The notes beneath the pieces were generated by a model. It worked only from the letters and a program-made list of their open reading frames with translations, was not told the origin of the DNA and made no database searches. Shown piece by piece: positions 8,695-16,475 of a stretch of DNA of 64,000 nucleotides. This DNA comes from Geodermatophilaceae bacterium URHB0062 (lineage in GTDB: Bacteria > Actinomycetota > Actinomycetes > Mycobacteriales > Geodermatophilaceae), in assembly GCA_000620185.1 (NCBI GenBank), contig JHVO01000010.1:186001-250000 (forward strand), written 5' to 3'. Positions within the stretch are counted from its first letter, which is position 1. Each line of letters begins with the position of its first letter. The position numbers and the translations under genes are program-made.

Positions 8695-10784
8695 CGCTGC
8701 TCCGCAGGGGAACCCGAGCCTTCGGCCGCCGCCCCGGCCGCCAGGGGGACCTCGGCGGTCGGGTCTGCGTTGTGGCGCGCGGCCACCCAGTCGGCGATCT
8801 GCTGCACCGCGTCGTCCACGGGGACGCCGTTGCGCTGCGACCCGTCGCGGTAGCGGAAGGAGACCGCGCCGGCCTCCGCGTCGGTGGCGCCGGCCAGCAG
8901 CACGAAGGGGATCTTCTGCTTGCTTGCGGTGCGGATCTTCTTCTGCATGCGGTCGTCGGAGTCATCGACCTCGACACGGATGCCCAACGCCTTCAGCTTC
9001 AGGGCGACGTCGGTCAGGTAGGGCACCTGCTCGTCGGTGATCGGGATGCCCACCACCTGCACCGGGGCCAGCCAGGCCGGGAAGGCGCCGGCGTAGTGCT
9101 CCGTGAGGACGCCGAAGAACCGCTCGATCGACCCGAACTTCGCCGAGTGGATCATCACCGGCTGCTGGTGCGAGCCGTCGGCCGCTGTGTACTCCAGCCC
9201 GAACCCGGCGGGCTGGTTGAAGTCGTACTGGATGGTCGACATCTGCCAGGTCCGGCCGATGGCGTCGCGCGTCTGCACGGAGATCTTCGGGCCGTAGAAC
9301 GCGGCACCGCCCGGGTCGGGCACGAGCTCGAGGCCGGTCTCGCGCGCGACCTCCTCGAGCACCTTCGTGGCGACGTCCCACTGCTCGTCCGAGCCGATGA
9401 ACTTGTCCTGCTTGTCGGGGTCGTCGCCGCGGGTCGACAGCTCGAGGTAGTAGTCGTCGAGGCCGAAGTCGCTCAGCAGACCGAGCACGAAGGCCAGCAG
9501 GTGCCGGATCTCGCCCGGCGCCTGCTCGGGCGTCACGTAGCTGTGCGAGTCGTCCTGGGTGAGCCCGCGGACCCGGGTCAGCCCGTGGACGACGCCCGAC
9601 TTCTCGTACCGGTAGACCGTGCCGAACTCGAAGAAGCGCAGCGGCAGCTCGCGGTAGGACCGCCCGCGCGACCTGAAGATCAGGTTGTGCATCGGGCAGT
9701 TCATGGCCTTGAGGTAGTACTCCGCGTTGTCCAGCTCCATCGGCGGGAACATGGTGTCGGCGTAGTACGGCAGGTGGCCGGACAGCTCGAAGACGTGCGC
9801 CTTGGTGATGTGCGGCGTCCCGACGTAGTCGAAGCCCTCCTCGATGTGCCGGCGGCGGACGTAGTCCTCCATCTCGCGCTTGACCACGCCACCCTTGGGG
9901 TGGAAGACGGCCAGGCCGGAGCCGATCTCGTCGGGGAAGCTGAACAGGTCGAGCTCGGCCCCCAGGCGCCGGTGGTCGCGCCGCTCGGCCTCGGCCAGGT
10001 GCTCCAGGTAGGCCTTGTGGGCGTCCTTGCTCTCCCATGCCGTGCCGTAGATGCGCTGCAGCTGCGGGTTCTTCTCGCTGCCGCGCCAGTAGGCGGCCGC
10101 GCCCCGCGTCAGGCTGAAGGCCGGGATGTTGTTGGTGCGCGGCAGGTGGGGGCCACGGCACAGGTCGGTCCAGACCCGCTCGCCGGTGCGGGGGTCGAGG
10201 TTGTCGTACATGGTCAGCTGCGCGCCGCCCACCTCGACGGAGGCGCCATCATCCGAGGACGCAGCCTCGCCGCCCTTGAGGCCGATCAGCTCGAGCTTGT
10301 ACGGCTCGTGCGCCAGTTCCTGCTCGGCGTCGGCGTCGCTGATCTCGCGCCGCGAGAAGTTCTGCCCGGCGCGGACGATCTCCTGCATCTTCTTCTCGAG
10401 GGCGGTGAGGTCCTCGGGCGTGAAGGGCCGCTCGGGGTCGAAGTCGTAGTAGAAGCCGTTCTCGACCGGCGGACCGATGCCGAGCTTCGTGCCGGGGAAG
10501 ATCTCCTGGACGGCCTGGGCCAGGACGTGCGCCGTCGAGTGCCGGATGACCGCGCGCCCGTCGGCGCTCGCCGCGGGGACGGGCTCGACGTCGGCGTCGG
10601 TCTCGGGCGCCCAGTTCAGGTCCTTGAGGTCACCCGAGGCGACGTCCCGGACGACGACCGCACCGTCCGGACCCTTCAGCGGGATCCCGGCGTCCTTGAG
10701 CGCCTGCATCGCCGTTGTCCCCGCCGGCACCTTGATGGGCGCGGATGACCTGGGGGGGCCGTCGGGCGAGGGCGGGGTGGACAC
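8691..10784 (-). CDS. thrS: Threonyl-tRNA synthetase
   Basis: A 697-residue class II synthetase. The N-terminal TGS-like domain (to about residue 70) precedes the editing domain and the catalytic core. KAMNCPMHN supplies the zinc cysteine and a histidine, [16 protein letters not shown] and [11 protein letters not shown] form motif 2, and the anticodon-binding domain holds [13 protein letters not shown]. It charges tRNA-Thr and edits Ser-tRNA-Thr. The GTG at 10784 is selected because GGAG precedes it by 6 bases; the long upstream open frame is non-coding. A TAGGCT -10-like hexamer at 10820-10825 predicts a leader of about 28 bases, so no room for a T-box. Confidence 0.96.
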   Translation of the reverse strand: MSTPPSPDGPPRSSAPIKVPAGTTAMQALKDAGIPLKGPDGAVVVRDVASGDLKDLNWAPETDADVEPVPAASADGRAVIRHSTAHVLAQAVQEIFPGTKLGIGPPVENGFYYDFDPERPFTPEDLTALEKKMQEIVRAGQNFSRREISDADAEQELAHEPYKLELIGLKGGEAASSDDGASVEVGGAQLTMYDNLDPRTGERVWTDLCRGPHLPRTNNIPAFSLTRGAAAYWRGSEKNPQLQRIYGTAWESKDAHKAYLEHLAEAERRDHRRLGAELDLFSFPDEIGSGLAVFHPKGGVVKREMEDYVRRRHIEEGFDYVGTPHITKAHVFELSGHLPYYADTMFPPMELDNAEYYLKAMNCPMHNLIFRSRGRSYRELPLRFFEFGTVYRYEKSGVVHGLTRVRGLTQDDSHSYVTPEQAPGEIRHLLAFVLGLLSDFGLDDYYLELSTRGDDPDKQDKFIGSDEQWDVATKVLEEVARETGLELVPDPGGAAFYGPKISVQTRDAIGRTWQMSTIQYDFNQPAGFGLEYTAADGSHQQPVMIHSAKFGSIERFFGVLTEHYAGAFPAWLAPVQVVGIPITDEQVPYLTDVALKLKALGIRVEVDDSDDRMQKKIRTASKQKIPFVLLAGATDAEAGAVSFRYRDGSQRNGVPVDDAVQQIADWVAARHNADPTAEVPLAAGAAAEGSGSPAEQR

Positions 10785-10819
10785 GAAGCGCTCCAGGGGG
10801 TCGGTGAACCAGCCCCCCG

Positions 10820-10825
10820 AGCCTA
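10820..10825 (-). promoter_or_regulatory. Putative -10 element (TAGGCT on minus strand) of the thrS operon
   Basis: The minus-strand hexamer TAGGCT fits TANNNT and lies 35 bases upstream of the thrS GTG. It would drive thrS-HIT-pgsA-acyltransferase-pimA, which are coupled by overlaps. No convincing -35 was found. Confidence 0.4.
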
Positions 10826-10840
10826 GTGCGCGCTCCGCGG

Positions 10841-11041
10841 TCAGCCCGGGACGACGTCCAGGCCGGCCGCCTCGGCTCCCCGGCTGTCGAGCACCTCCGC
10901 CACCCGGTCGAAGGCCGCGGGGTCGGCGGGCGCCAGCCGCACGGCGTCGGCGCCGAGCTCGATGCGCAGCGGCACGGCCTCGGCGCGGCTGACCGTGAAC
11001 CGCCCGTTCGCGCCTCGGCGGAACGTGAACCGGGCCATCAC
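10841..11041 (-). CDS. Small hypothetical protein (66 aa)
   Basis: A short frame with strong GC3 bias and an excellent ribosome-binding site: GGAGG lies about 8 bases before tandem GTG-ATG codons at 11041 and 11038, either of which may start. The predicted fold begins with beta-strands ([17 protein letters not shown]) and ends with a helix around [11 protein letters not shown]. It has no membrane segment, cysteine or recognisable domain. It stands between thrS and the MOSC gene on the same strand, with 56 bases to thrS, and could share the thrS transcript. Function unknown. Confidence 0.65.
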   Translation of the reverse strand: MMARFTFRRGANGRFTVSRAEAVPLRIELGADAVRLAPADPAAFDRVAEVLDSRGAEAAGLDVVPG

Positions 11042-11134
11042 GGAGTCCTCCGTGTCGTAGCCGCGCGTCGAGTGCTGGGCGATCAGGCTCCCGAGCCCGT
11101 AGGCCCGGCCCGCGGAGTGCGCAGGGGGCGCAGG

Positions 11135-11686
11135 TCAGAGCAGGACGTCGTCCCCCACGCGCACCTCGCCCGGCGTCCGCACCTCGGCGTAGACGCCCAG
11201 GCAGTGCTTCGGCGTGCGGGTCACCTCGAGGACGGCCGTGCCGATCCGCACCTGCCGGCCGACCCAGGTGCGCTCGTCCTCGTCGTCCAGGTCGAGCAGC
11301 AGGTTGGCCCGGGGGTCGTCGGCCGAGCAGCCCTCCTCCGGCACGTCCCCCTCGGCGGCGCGGTCGACGGCCTGCCGCGAGACCAGGTGCACCGGTGCGG
11401 CCCCGGGCTGCGTGCCCCCCGGTTCCAGCCGGACGCTCCGGCCGAGCGCGGCCGAGAGCGTGGCGGCGTCGGCGTCCGGGTCGCCCGTCGCGGCGACGGT
11501 CGCCATGGCCGGCTCGTCCTTGGCACGGAGGACGGCGCCGTCGCTGCCCACGGCCGCCCACACGCGGTCACCGCTCAGTCCGGCGGACTCGACCTGCGCC
11601 GCCTCCACCGACCGGCCGGCGAGCGACTTCACCGGATAGATCCACAGCTGCTCGACCTGTCCCACCGGGCGCCCGCGATCCGTCAC
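11135..11686 (-). CDS. MOSC domain protein
   Basis: The 183-residue protein begins with the MOSC N-terminal beta-barrel signature ([17 protein letters not shown]) and continues into the MOSC domain. [21 protein letters not shown] and TPKHCLGVY hold the conserved Cys near residue 160 that would carry sulfur or bind the molybdenum cofactor. It is shorter than the 270-residue standalone MOSC enzymes because the central part is compact. Relatives reduce N-hydroxylated compounds or transfer sulfur to Moco. Its GTG start overlaps the stop of the HNH gene by 4 bases (GTGA). Confidence 0.88.
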   Translation of the reverse strand: MTDRGRPVGQVEQLWIYPVKSLAGRSVEAAQVESAGLSGDRVWAAVGSDGAVLRAKDEPAMATVAATGDPDADAATLSAALGRSVRLEPGGTQPGAAPVHLVSRQAVDRAAEGDVPEEGCSADDPRANLLLDLDDEDERTWVGRQVRIGTAVLEVTRTPKHCLGVYAEVRTPGEVRVGDDVLL

Positions 11687-12072
11687 GCGGCGAAACTACG
11701 TCCTCTTCGCCGCAACCGGCGGAGTTGGGCGTCGAGGTACGGGCGCGCCCGGCGCTGGCCACCCTCCCGCACGATGGCCGCGGCCAGGCTGGTCAGCGAG
11801 CGCGCCAGCCGCTGCTCGTCGGCGTCCCAACCGCGGCGCAGGCACTCCTCGAGCCACTCCACCGGGGTCCGGTGCCCGCGCTCGGAGTTGCAGCGCCCGC
11901 AGGCGGCGACCTCGTTCTCCAGCCACGACGGCCCGCCCTTGACCCGCGGGACGACGTGCTCGGTCGTCGGCCGGATCAGCGGTCCGAACGGACGCCGGCA
12001 CCAGATGCAGGTGGCGCCGTCGCGCTCGAGCACGGCGCGGAGCCGCTCCGCGCGGTCGGGAAGGCCAGCCAT
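11683..12072 (-). CDS. HNH endonuclease
   Basis: A 129-residue protein with a clean HNH/zinc-finger domain: CIWCRRPF (C-x2-C), then EHVVPRVKGG with the catalytic His, an Asn in WLENEVAACG, and CGRCNSERG. A basic, Arg-rich C-terminus follows. Stand-alone HNH proteins of this size are common in actinobacteria and cut DNA; biological targets are unknown. The ATG at 12072 (MAGLPDRAERL) is chosen although the frame is open to 12192, because the upstream translation is Arg/His-rich and unlike a real N-terminus. No strong ribosome-binding site is visible. Coupled to the MOSC gene by a GTGA overlap. Confidence 0.85.
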   Translation of the reverse strand: MAGLPDRAERLRAVLERDGATCIWCRRPFGPLIRPTTEHVVPRVKGGPSWLENEVAACGRCNSERGHRTPVEWLEECLRRGWDADEQRLARSLTSLAAAIVREGGQRRARPYLDAQLRRLRRRGRSFAA

Positions 12073-12255
12073 CTGTTCAATGATGTCCCGCCTGCGCGCC
12101 CGGTGCCTGTGACCTCTGGGACACCAGGGAACGCCCCGGACGCCTGGTGCGCGAACACCCCTCGTGACGTGCACGTTCGCCGAACTCGCCACCTACCGTG
12201 ACGCGACGACGTCGGGTGCTGGCCATGGGGCGAGCACGACAGGAAGCAGCCGTAC

Positions 12256-13218
12256 GTGACCCGTCCCGGAGTTCCCCTGCCGCCGCAGCGCCGCGTCCCC
12301 ACCCCCGTTCCTCCGCTGCCGCACTACGGCGGCCGCGCCCCGGCACCGGCTCCGCATCGGGAGGAACCTGCCCCCTACGAGGGCCTCCCTCCTCGCCACG
12401 AGGCCGCCTATGCGCCCCGCTACGACGCCTGGCCCGACGAGCGCCGGTGGCACGACGACGACCCGGCCCCTGCCCGGTACTACGACGACCACGACCGGTA
12501 CGACGACGACCAAGACGAGTTCGAGGGCTACGACCAGTACGAGGACGACCAGTACGACGACGACCAGTACGACGACGACCAGTACGACGACGACCAGTAC
12601 GACGACGACGGCGAGTACCCGGCGCGCACCAACCGGATGGCGATCTGGGGCTTCGTGCTGGCCTTCCTGTTCGCACCGCTGGGCATCATCGTCAGCGCCA
12701 TCGGCCTGAGCCGGGCCCGCCGGCGTGGTGAGCGCGGGCGCGGCCTGGCCATCGCCGGCGTCATCGTGTCCCTCGTCTGGCTCGCCGGCGCGGCCGCGTT
12801 CGCCGTGGCCGTGGGAAAGGGCGTGGCCGACCAGGTCAGCTCGATCCTGGCCGCCCAGGACGACGCCCTCGATCAGGCGGCCGTCGGCACGGCGCCCACC
12901 GCTCCCCCGCCGACGACGGTCGTCCAGGCCTGCACGACGCTGATGCCGATCCTCGTCGGCGCGGAGGGACGGATGACCGACACCGCCACGACGACGGACG
13001 GGGTCGAGGTCATCGCCGACATGCGGGCCGCGGTGGTGTGGGCCGGGGCGACGCCGGATGCCGCGTTCCAGCAACACCTCACGACGCTCGAGGGCGATCT
13101 GCAGACGCTGATCGACGCCACGCGCACCGGCGACGTGCCGGAGGGGCTCGTCAGCACCCTGACCGACGACAGCTTCGTCGTCGGCAAGGACTGCGGCCTG
13201 AGCGGCTGGACGCAGTAG
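12256..13218 (+). CDS. DUF4190-type membrane protein with an Asp/Tyr repeat region
   Basis: The 320-residue protein has three parts. Residues 1-125 are Pro-rich and then extremely acidic, with five 15-base repeats giving Asp-Gln-Tyr-Asp-Asp units. Residues about 128-190 form a DUF4190-like pair of membrane helices joined by a short basic loop (SRARRRGERGRG). The C-terminal part, with two cysteines (ACTTLM, KDCGL), is probably outside the membrane. The start is GTG. DUF4190 proteins are poorly characterised. The acidic segment would lie in the cytoplasm by the positive-inside rule applied to the basic loop, but topology is uncertain. A strong hairpin follows at 13235. Confidence 0.8.
   Translation: MTRPGVPLPPQRRVPTPVPPLPHYGGRAPAPAPHREEPAPYEGLPPRHEAAYAPRYDAWPDERRWHDDDPAPARYYDDHDRYDDDQDEFEGYDQYEDDQYDDDQYDDDQYDDDQYDDDGEYPARTNRMAIWGFVLAFLFAPLGIIVSAIGLSRARRRGERGRGLAIAGVIVSLVWLAGAAAFAVAVGKGVADQVSSILAAQDDALDQAAVGTAPTAPPPTTVVQACTTLMPILVGAEGRMTDTATTTDGVEVIADMRAAVVWAGATPDAAFQQHLTTLEGDLQTLIDATRTGDVPEGLVSTLTDDSFVVGKDCGLSGWTQ
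12532..12606 (+). repeat. Five 15-bp tandem repeats inside the DUF4190 gene
   Basis: The unit GACCAGTACGACGAC is repeated five times in phase with the reading frame; the first copy differs by one base. It encodes repeated D-Q-Y-D-D. Being a multiple of 3, copy-number change keeps the frame and alters only the length of the acidic tract. Confidence 0.95.
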
Positions 13219-13234
13219 CCGGCTGGGATACGAC

Positions 13235-13266
13235 GAAGGGCCGGTTCCCGTGGGAACCGGCCCTTC
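13235..13266. terminator. Strong bidirectional hairpin after the DUF4190 gene
   Basis: A perfect 15-bp stem (GAAGGGCCGGTTCCC with its complement) with a 2-base centre lies between the DUF4190 stop and the convergent tRNA-Val gene. It can terminate both transcripts. Confidence 0.85.
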
Positions 13267-13273
13267 TCTCCGG

Positions 13274-13345
13274 TGGGCGATACTGGGTTCGAACCAGTGA
13301 CCTCTTCGGTGTGAACGAAGCGCGCTACCACTGCGCCAATCGCCC
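13274..13345 (-). tRNA. tRNA-Val (anticodon CAC)
   Basis: Read on the minus strand, GGGCGAT and ATCGCCC close a 7-bp acceptor stem with discriminator A. The anticodon stem CTTCG/CGAAG holds the loop TTCACAC, giving anticodon CAC for GUG codons. The T arm has GGTTCGAACC. Length is 72 bases and CCA is not encoded. Its body is nearly identical to the tRNA-Val(GAC) gene at 14900 in the opposite orientation. Confidence 0.96.
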
Positions 13346-13371
13346 GGAGCGCGTCCGATTGTGCCAGACGC

Positions 13372-13836
13372 TCAGCGCCACAAGGGGACCCACCCCGGCG
13401 CCCAGTCGGGAATCCCCGTGAGGTGCAGCGTGACCACGATGACGCCGTAGACGAAGGCCGCCGTCGCCACGCCGATCAGGACCCGGACCCAGATCGGCTG
13501 GTCGGTCACCCAGTCGGTCCAGCGCTTCACGTGGCGCTTGGTGAACTCGAGCAGCCGCTCGGCCCAGAGGAACTCCGTCGCCAGGACGAACAGGCCAGCG
13601 ATCACGATCAGCCAGCCGGGGCCGGGCAGCGGGATGGCCGCCACCCCGAGAGCGACGATCAGCCCACCGACGACCCCGACACCCACCCGGTAGCCGTGGT
13701 CGACCGAGCGGTGCGCGCCGATGCGCTTGCGCCACCCCGTGTCGGCGATCCGCTCCCGGAGACTCCGCACGTCGTCGGCGTCGTAGCGGCTGCGCCGCTC
13801 CCCCGATGTCTCGCGCTGGCTGCGACGTTCCGACAC
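13372..13836 (-). CDS. PGPGW-motif (TIGR02611-type) transmembrane protein
   Basis: The protein has two hydrophobic hairpins. The first contains PLPGPGWLIVIAGLFVLATEF, the hallmark PGPGW motif, near residue 75; the second lies at the C-terminus. The GTG at 13836 (MSERRSQ) gives 154 residues and is preferred because GGAGA lies 9 bases upstream; a longer ATG start at 13947 would add a 37-residue charged extension without a ribosome-binding site. Function of the family is unknown. It is transcribed toward tRNA-Val(CAC), whose 5' end begins 26 bases downstream, and diverges from the SsgA-like gene. Confidence 0.85.
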   Translation of the reverse strand: MSERRSQRETSGERRSRYDADDVRSLRERIADTGWRKRIGAHRSVDHGYRVGVGVVGGLIVALGVAAIPLPGPGWLIVIAGLFVLATEFLWAERLLEFTKRHVKRWTDWVTDQPIWVRVLIGVATAAFVYGVIVVTLHLTGIPDWAPGWVPLWR

Positions 13837-14019
13837 CGTCGCGGTCTCCTGTCCGTCCAGCTGGTCACCTGCCTGCTCGCGACGGTCTCCACCGTCGGTT
13901 TCGTTCAATCGGGTTGTTGCGGTTCGGAGCCTACGGTCTCTGGGCATAACAGGGGGCGTGCGAGGTCAGGACGCCGTCCAGGCGTCGGGCCGGTGCGCCG
14001 GAGGACCTGGAAACATGCA

Positions 14020-14055
14020 ACTGATGGGACGAATGGGACTGATGAGTCGAATGTG
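14020..14055 (+). repeat. Two 18-bp direct repeats upstream of the SsgA-like gene
   Basis: ACTGATGGGACGAATGGG is followed immediately by ACTGATGAGTCGAATGTG. The copies match at 15 of 18 positions. They stand 53-88 bases upstream of the SsgA-like ATG, in a stretch clearly less GC-rich than its surroundings. A regulator-binding direct repeat is a reasonable guess. Confidence 0.7.
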
Positions 14056-14107
14056 GCCAACCGATACTTCCGACGTCACCTCGTGCCGGATCGGTCGTTG
14101 ACCTGAC

Positions 14108-14575
14108 ATGACGAGCCGATGGACCCCCGGGTACTCCTGCCCCATCACGCTGCAGCTCGTCGGGCCGCAGTCGTGGACCGAGGTGCCGGCACTGCTCTGC
14201 TACGAGTCCTCCGACCCCTTCGCCGTCCGCATCGCCTTCGGCGACGTGGGTGACGAGAGCGGCGTCGTGGACCCGGACGACGGCGGGATCGCCTGGCTGG
14301 TCAGCCGCGAACTGCTGCAGAGCGGGCTCGACCGACCCTCCGGGGACGGCGACGTGCGGATCTGGCCTGCCCACGCGGCCACCGACGTCCTGTTCCTGCA
14401 CCTGCGCGCCCCCTCGGGCGAGGCACTGTTCGAGCTGTCCCGCGCCACGGTCGCGGCGTTCCTGCGCCAGACCGAGATGCTCGTGCCGTCGGGTTCGGAG
14501 AGCGACCTGCTCGACATCGACGACGAGCTGCATGTGCTGCTGTCGAACGGCGGGACCGACCAGACCGGCCGCTGA
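14108..14575 (+). CDS. SsgA/SsgB-like sporulation and cell-division regulator
   Basis: A 155-residue SsgA-like protein (SALP). It shows the family order: a beta-strand start with CYESSDPFAVRIAF near residue 36, IAWLVSRELLQSGL near 63, the HLRAPSGEALFEL strand near 101, and FLRQTEMLVPSGSE near 122. In Streptomyces, SsgA and SsgB localise FtsZ during sporulation septation; other complex actinobacteria carry SsgB-like copies. This suggests a multicellular or budding life cycle. It is a monocistronic gene: divergent from the PGPGW gene and followed by a hairpin at 14586 and the tRNA promoter. Which SALP subtype it is cannot be fixed here. Confidence 0.9.
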   Translation: MTSRWTPGYSCPITLQLVGPQSWTEVPALLCYESSDPFAVRIAFGDVGDESGVVDPDDGGIAWLVSRELLQSGLDRPSGDGDVRIWPAHAATDVLFLHLRAPSGEALFELSRATVAAFLRQTEMLVPSGSESDLLDIDDELHVLLSNGGTDQTGR

Positions 14576-14585
14576 CCTGCGGTTT

Positions 14586-14607
14586 CCCCCGGGAGACACC
14601 CCGGGGG
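14586..14607 (+). terminator. Hairpin after the SsgA-like gene
   Basis: CCCCCGGG and CCCGGGGG form an 8-bp stem around the loop AGACAC, 10 bases after the stop codon. There is no T-run. Confidence 0.6.
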
Positions 14608-14618
14608 GACCCCCCTGC

Positions 14619-14647
14619 TTGGAGCACTTCTGGCCGTCGGTTAGAGT
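14619..14647 (+). promoter_or_regulatory. Promoter of the tRNA Gly-Cys-Val cluster
   Basis: TTGGAG (14619-14624) and TAGAGT (14642-14647) are separated by 17 bases. The predicted start lies about 6 bases before tRNA-Gly. This is one of the best sigma-70-like promoters in the window. Confidence 0.7.
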
Positions 14648-14659
14648 TCTCCACGTAAC

Positions 14660-14732
14660 GCGGACGTGGCTCAGCTGGTAGAGCATCACCTTGCCAAGGT
14701 GAGGGTCGCGGGTTCGAATCCCGTCGTCCGCT
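14660..14732 (+). tRNA. tRNA-Gly (anticodon GCC)
   Basis: The acceptor stem GCGGACG/CGTCCGC, the D arm GCTCAGCTGGTAGAGC, the anticodon stem TCACC/GGTGA with loop TTGCCAA and the T loop TTCGAAT are all present. Discriminator T, no encoded CCA. First gene of a three-tRNA transcript. Confidence 0.97.
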
Positions 14733-14773
14733 CGGAACCTCGGGCGCTGGTCGAGAGACCGGCGCCCGCGTGC

Positions 14774-14844
14774 GGTGGAGTGGCCGAGAGGCGAGGCAAC
14801 GGCCTGCAAAGCCGTCTACACGGGTTCAAATCCCGTCTCCACCT
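14774..14844 (+). tRNA. tRNA-Cys (anticodon GCA)
   Basis: The acceptor stem GGTGGAG/CTCCACC and the anticodon stem ACGGC/GCCGT with loop CTGCAAA give anticodon GCA. The T loop TTCAAAT is intact. Discriminator U, as required for cysteinyl-tRNA synthetase. Confidence 0.96.
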
Positions 14845-14899
14845 CGTTCTCCCCCGCGGAGCACGAGCGCGGAGGAGGGACCGGCCGCCAGGCCGGGCC

Positions 14900-14974
14900 G
14901 GGCGATTGGCGCAGCGGTAGCGCGCTTCCCTGACACGGAAGAGGTCACTGGTTCGATCCCAGTATCGCCCACCA
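14900..14974 (+). tRNA. tRNA-Val (anticodon GAC) with encoded CCA
   Basis: The acceptor stem GGGCGAT/ATCGCCC and the anticodon stem CTTCC/GGAAG with loop CTGACAC give anticodon GAC. The gene body ends at 14971; the next bases are CCA (14972-14974), so the 3' end may be encoded. It is followed at once by a long hairpin. Confidence 0.96.
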
Positions 14975-14980
14975 CACACG

Positions 14981-15012
14981 GAACCCCAGGCCACCACGGT
15001 GGCCTGGGGTTC
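14981..15012. terminator. Strong bidirectional hairpin after tRNA-Val(GAC)
   Basis: GAACCCCAGGCCACC pairs perfectly with GGTGGCCTGGGGTTC (15-bp stem, 2-base centre). It lies between the tRNA cluster and the convergent secreted-protein gene and serves both. Confidence 0.85.
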
Positions 15013-15017
15013 TTCCG

Positions 15018-15512
15018 TCAGTGGACGTTGCGGAAGGCGTTGTCGCTCGCGCCGCCCTCACCGGTCAGCTCGTCGTACAGGCAGAACTGCACGTAACCGA
15101 CTCCCTTGGCCAGTGGCCCGTAGACCGTCGACTTCGGGGCGTCCGAGCCCCACAGCGGCTCCACCTGGTCCACGTCGAACCAGCCGACGTGGATCTTGCT
15201 GTCGCAGCTGATGGGGTTGCGGTGGCTGTCCGACCAGGCGGCGGAGATGGCGCTGCTGCCCTCCTCCAGGAGCCGCGGGTCGGCCGAGCGGTCCGCGGTC
15301 TGCTTCACCGACACCCACAGATGGGCCTCGCCGGTGCAGCGGTAGCGGGCCTGGACCGTCGCGTGGGTCGGATCCGCCGGATCGATGTGGACCGATCCGA
15401 TGACCTGGCTGAAGCTGCTGGTCGACGGTGCCGCCGATGCGGTCGCGGGCACCGCCACGGCAAGGGACAGGGCCGCGAGCGGGAGTGCTCCGAGCAGGGT
15501 CATGCGCTTCAC
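15018..15512 (-). CDS. Secreted hypothetical protein (164 aa)
   Basis: The start is GTG at 15512, set 6 bases after GGAG. Residues 1-30 form a Sec signal peptide (MKRMTLLGALPLAALSLAVA core) with cleavage likely after A-S-A-A. The mature part of about 135 residues has three cysteines (RYRCTG, ISCDSK, QFCLYD) and beta-rich sequence ending DNAFRNVH. No catalytic motif was recognised. It resembles small secreted beta-sandwich proteins of actinobacteria without known function. A shared hairpin with the tRNA cluster lies 5 bases after its stop. It diverges from the esterase gene. Confidence 0.8.
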   Translation of the reverse strand: MKRMTLLGALPLAALSLAVAVPATASAAPSTSSFSQVIGSVHIDPADPTHATVQARYRCTGEAHLWVSVKQTADRSADPRLLEEGSSAISAAWSDSHRNPISCDSKIHVGWFDVDQVEPLWGSDAPKSTVYGPLAKGVGYVQFCLYDELTGEGGASDNAFRNVH

Positions 15513-15677
15513 GTGCTTCTCCTCGAGTCTTGGCCGGAACGTTCGCCGGCCGGGCACGACGAAGCCTGCCGAGCCACCCGGGCCGGCACCACGACCGCTA
15601 CTCGCACACTGCTCGCACAGTGGGGCCCGGACAGCCGTCGATCTGACGGCGGCGCCAGGGCCGGGCAGGATCGGCGC

Positions 15678-16457
15678 ATGGTGCACCTGCGCTGCGACTT
15701 CTTCTCCGAGGCGCTGAGCCTCAGCACGTCGATGACGGTCCTGCTCCCCCAGCAGACGTCCACCCAGATCGGGATGGAGGGGCGGTTCACCGACGGACCA
15801 CCACCGGTCCTGTACCTGCTGCACGGGCTCAGCGACGACGACACGATCTGGCTGCGCCGCACGTCCATCGAGCGCTACGCCGCCCCCCTCGGCCTCGCGG
15901 TGGTCATGCCGCAGGTGCACCGCAGCTTCTACTCCGACCAGGCGTACGGCGGGCGCTACTGGACCTTCCTCAGCGAGGAACTCCCGACCCTCGTCCAGTC
16001 GCTGTTCCGGGTCTCGGACCGGCGCGAGGACACGTTCGTCGCCGGCCTGTCCATGGGCGGCTACGGCGCCCTGAAGTGGGCCCTGCGGCGGCCGGAGCGG
16101 TTCGCCGCGGCGGCCAGCCTGTCGGGGGCCGTCGACGTCGCCGGGCTGCGCACCGGGCGGGAGCGCCCGGAGGACCCGCGCATGTTCGAGCGCATCTTCG
16201 AGGACCGGAGCCCGGCCGGCACGCCGGACGACGTCCGCTGGCTGCTCGCGGAGGCCGACGCCGCCGCCCTGCCGTCGCTCTACCTGTGTTGCGGCACCGA
16301 GGACCAGCTCATCGACGACAACCGCGCGCTCGCCGACGCCTGCGCGGCCGCAGGTGTGCCGCTGCGGACGTCCTTCGGCCCTGGAGCCCACGACTGGGCC
16401 TACTGGGACACCCAGATCCAGGACGTCCTCGGCTGGCTGCCGATCGCGACGGCCTGA
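15678..16457 (+). CDS. Alpha/beta-hydrolase esterase (esterase D / FrmB / antigen 85-like)
   Basis: A 259-residue esterase. YLLHGLSDDDTIW gives the oxyanion loop, GLSMGGYGALKWAL (near residue 122) the nucleophile Ser, GTEDQLIDDN the acid Asp and PGAHDWAYWD the catalytic His. It lacks a signal peptide and is probably cytoplasmic, as for S-formylglutathione-hydrolase or tributyrin-esterase relatives. The ATG at 15678 follows CAGGAT by 6 bases, the leaderless layout used here. Its stop codon lies inside a perfect hairpin shared with coaE. Substrate unknown; short-chain esters are likely. Confidence 0.9.
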   Translation: MVHLRCDFFSEALSLSTSMTVLLPQQTSTQIGMEGRFTDGPPPVLYLLHGLSDDDTIWLRRTSIERYAAPLGLAVVMPQVHRSFYSDQAYGGRYWTFLSEELPTLVQSLFRVSDRREDTFVAGLSMGGYGALKWALRRPERFAAAASLSGAVDVAGLRTGRERPEDPRMFERIFEDRSPAGTPDDVRWLLAEADAAALPSLYLCCGTEDQLIDDNRALADACAAAGVPLRTSFGPGAHDWAYWDTQIQDVLGWLPIATA

Positions 16458-16475
16458 GCGCCCTCAGGCCGTCGC
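16446..16475. terminator. Hairpin spanning both stop codons of the esterase and coaE genes
   Basis: GCGACGGCCTGAG pairs perfectly with CTCAGGCCGTCGC around CGCC. The stem includes the last codons and stop of both convergent genes, so each 3' coding end doubles as a terminator arm. Confidence 0.85.

Noticed and set aside
12168-12185. GTTCGCCGAAC as an SOS (LexA) box near the HNH gene
   Set aside because: Actinobacterial LexA boxes are GAAC-N4-GTTC; here the half-sites are in the reverse order with 3 bases between.
12532-12606. CRISPR-like short repeats
   Set aside because: The repeats are contiguous, have no spacers and are in frame in a coding sequence.
14660-14974. tRNA cluster as an integration site for a genomic island
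   Set aside because: No integrase, excisionase or direct repeat of a tRNA 3' end lies nearby; neighbouring genes are ordinary.
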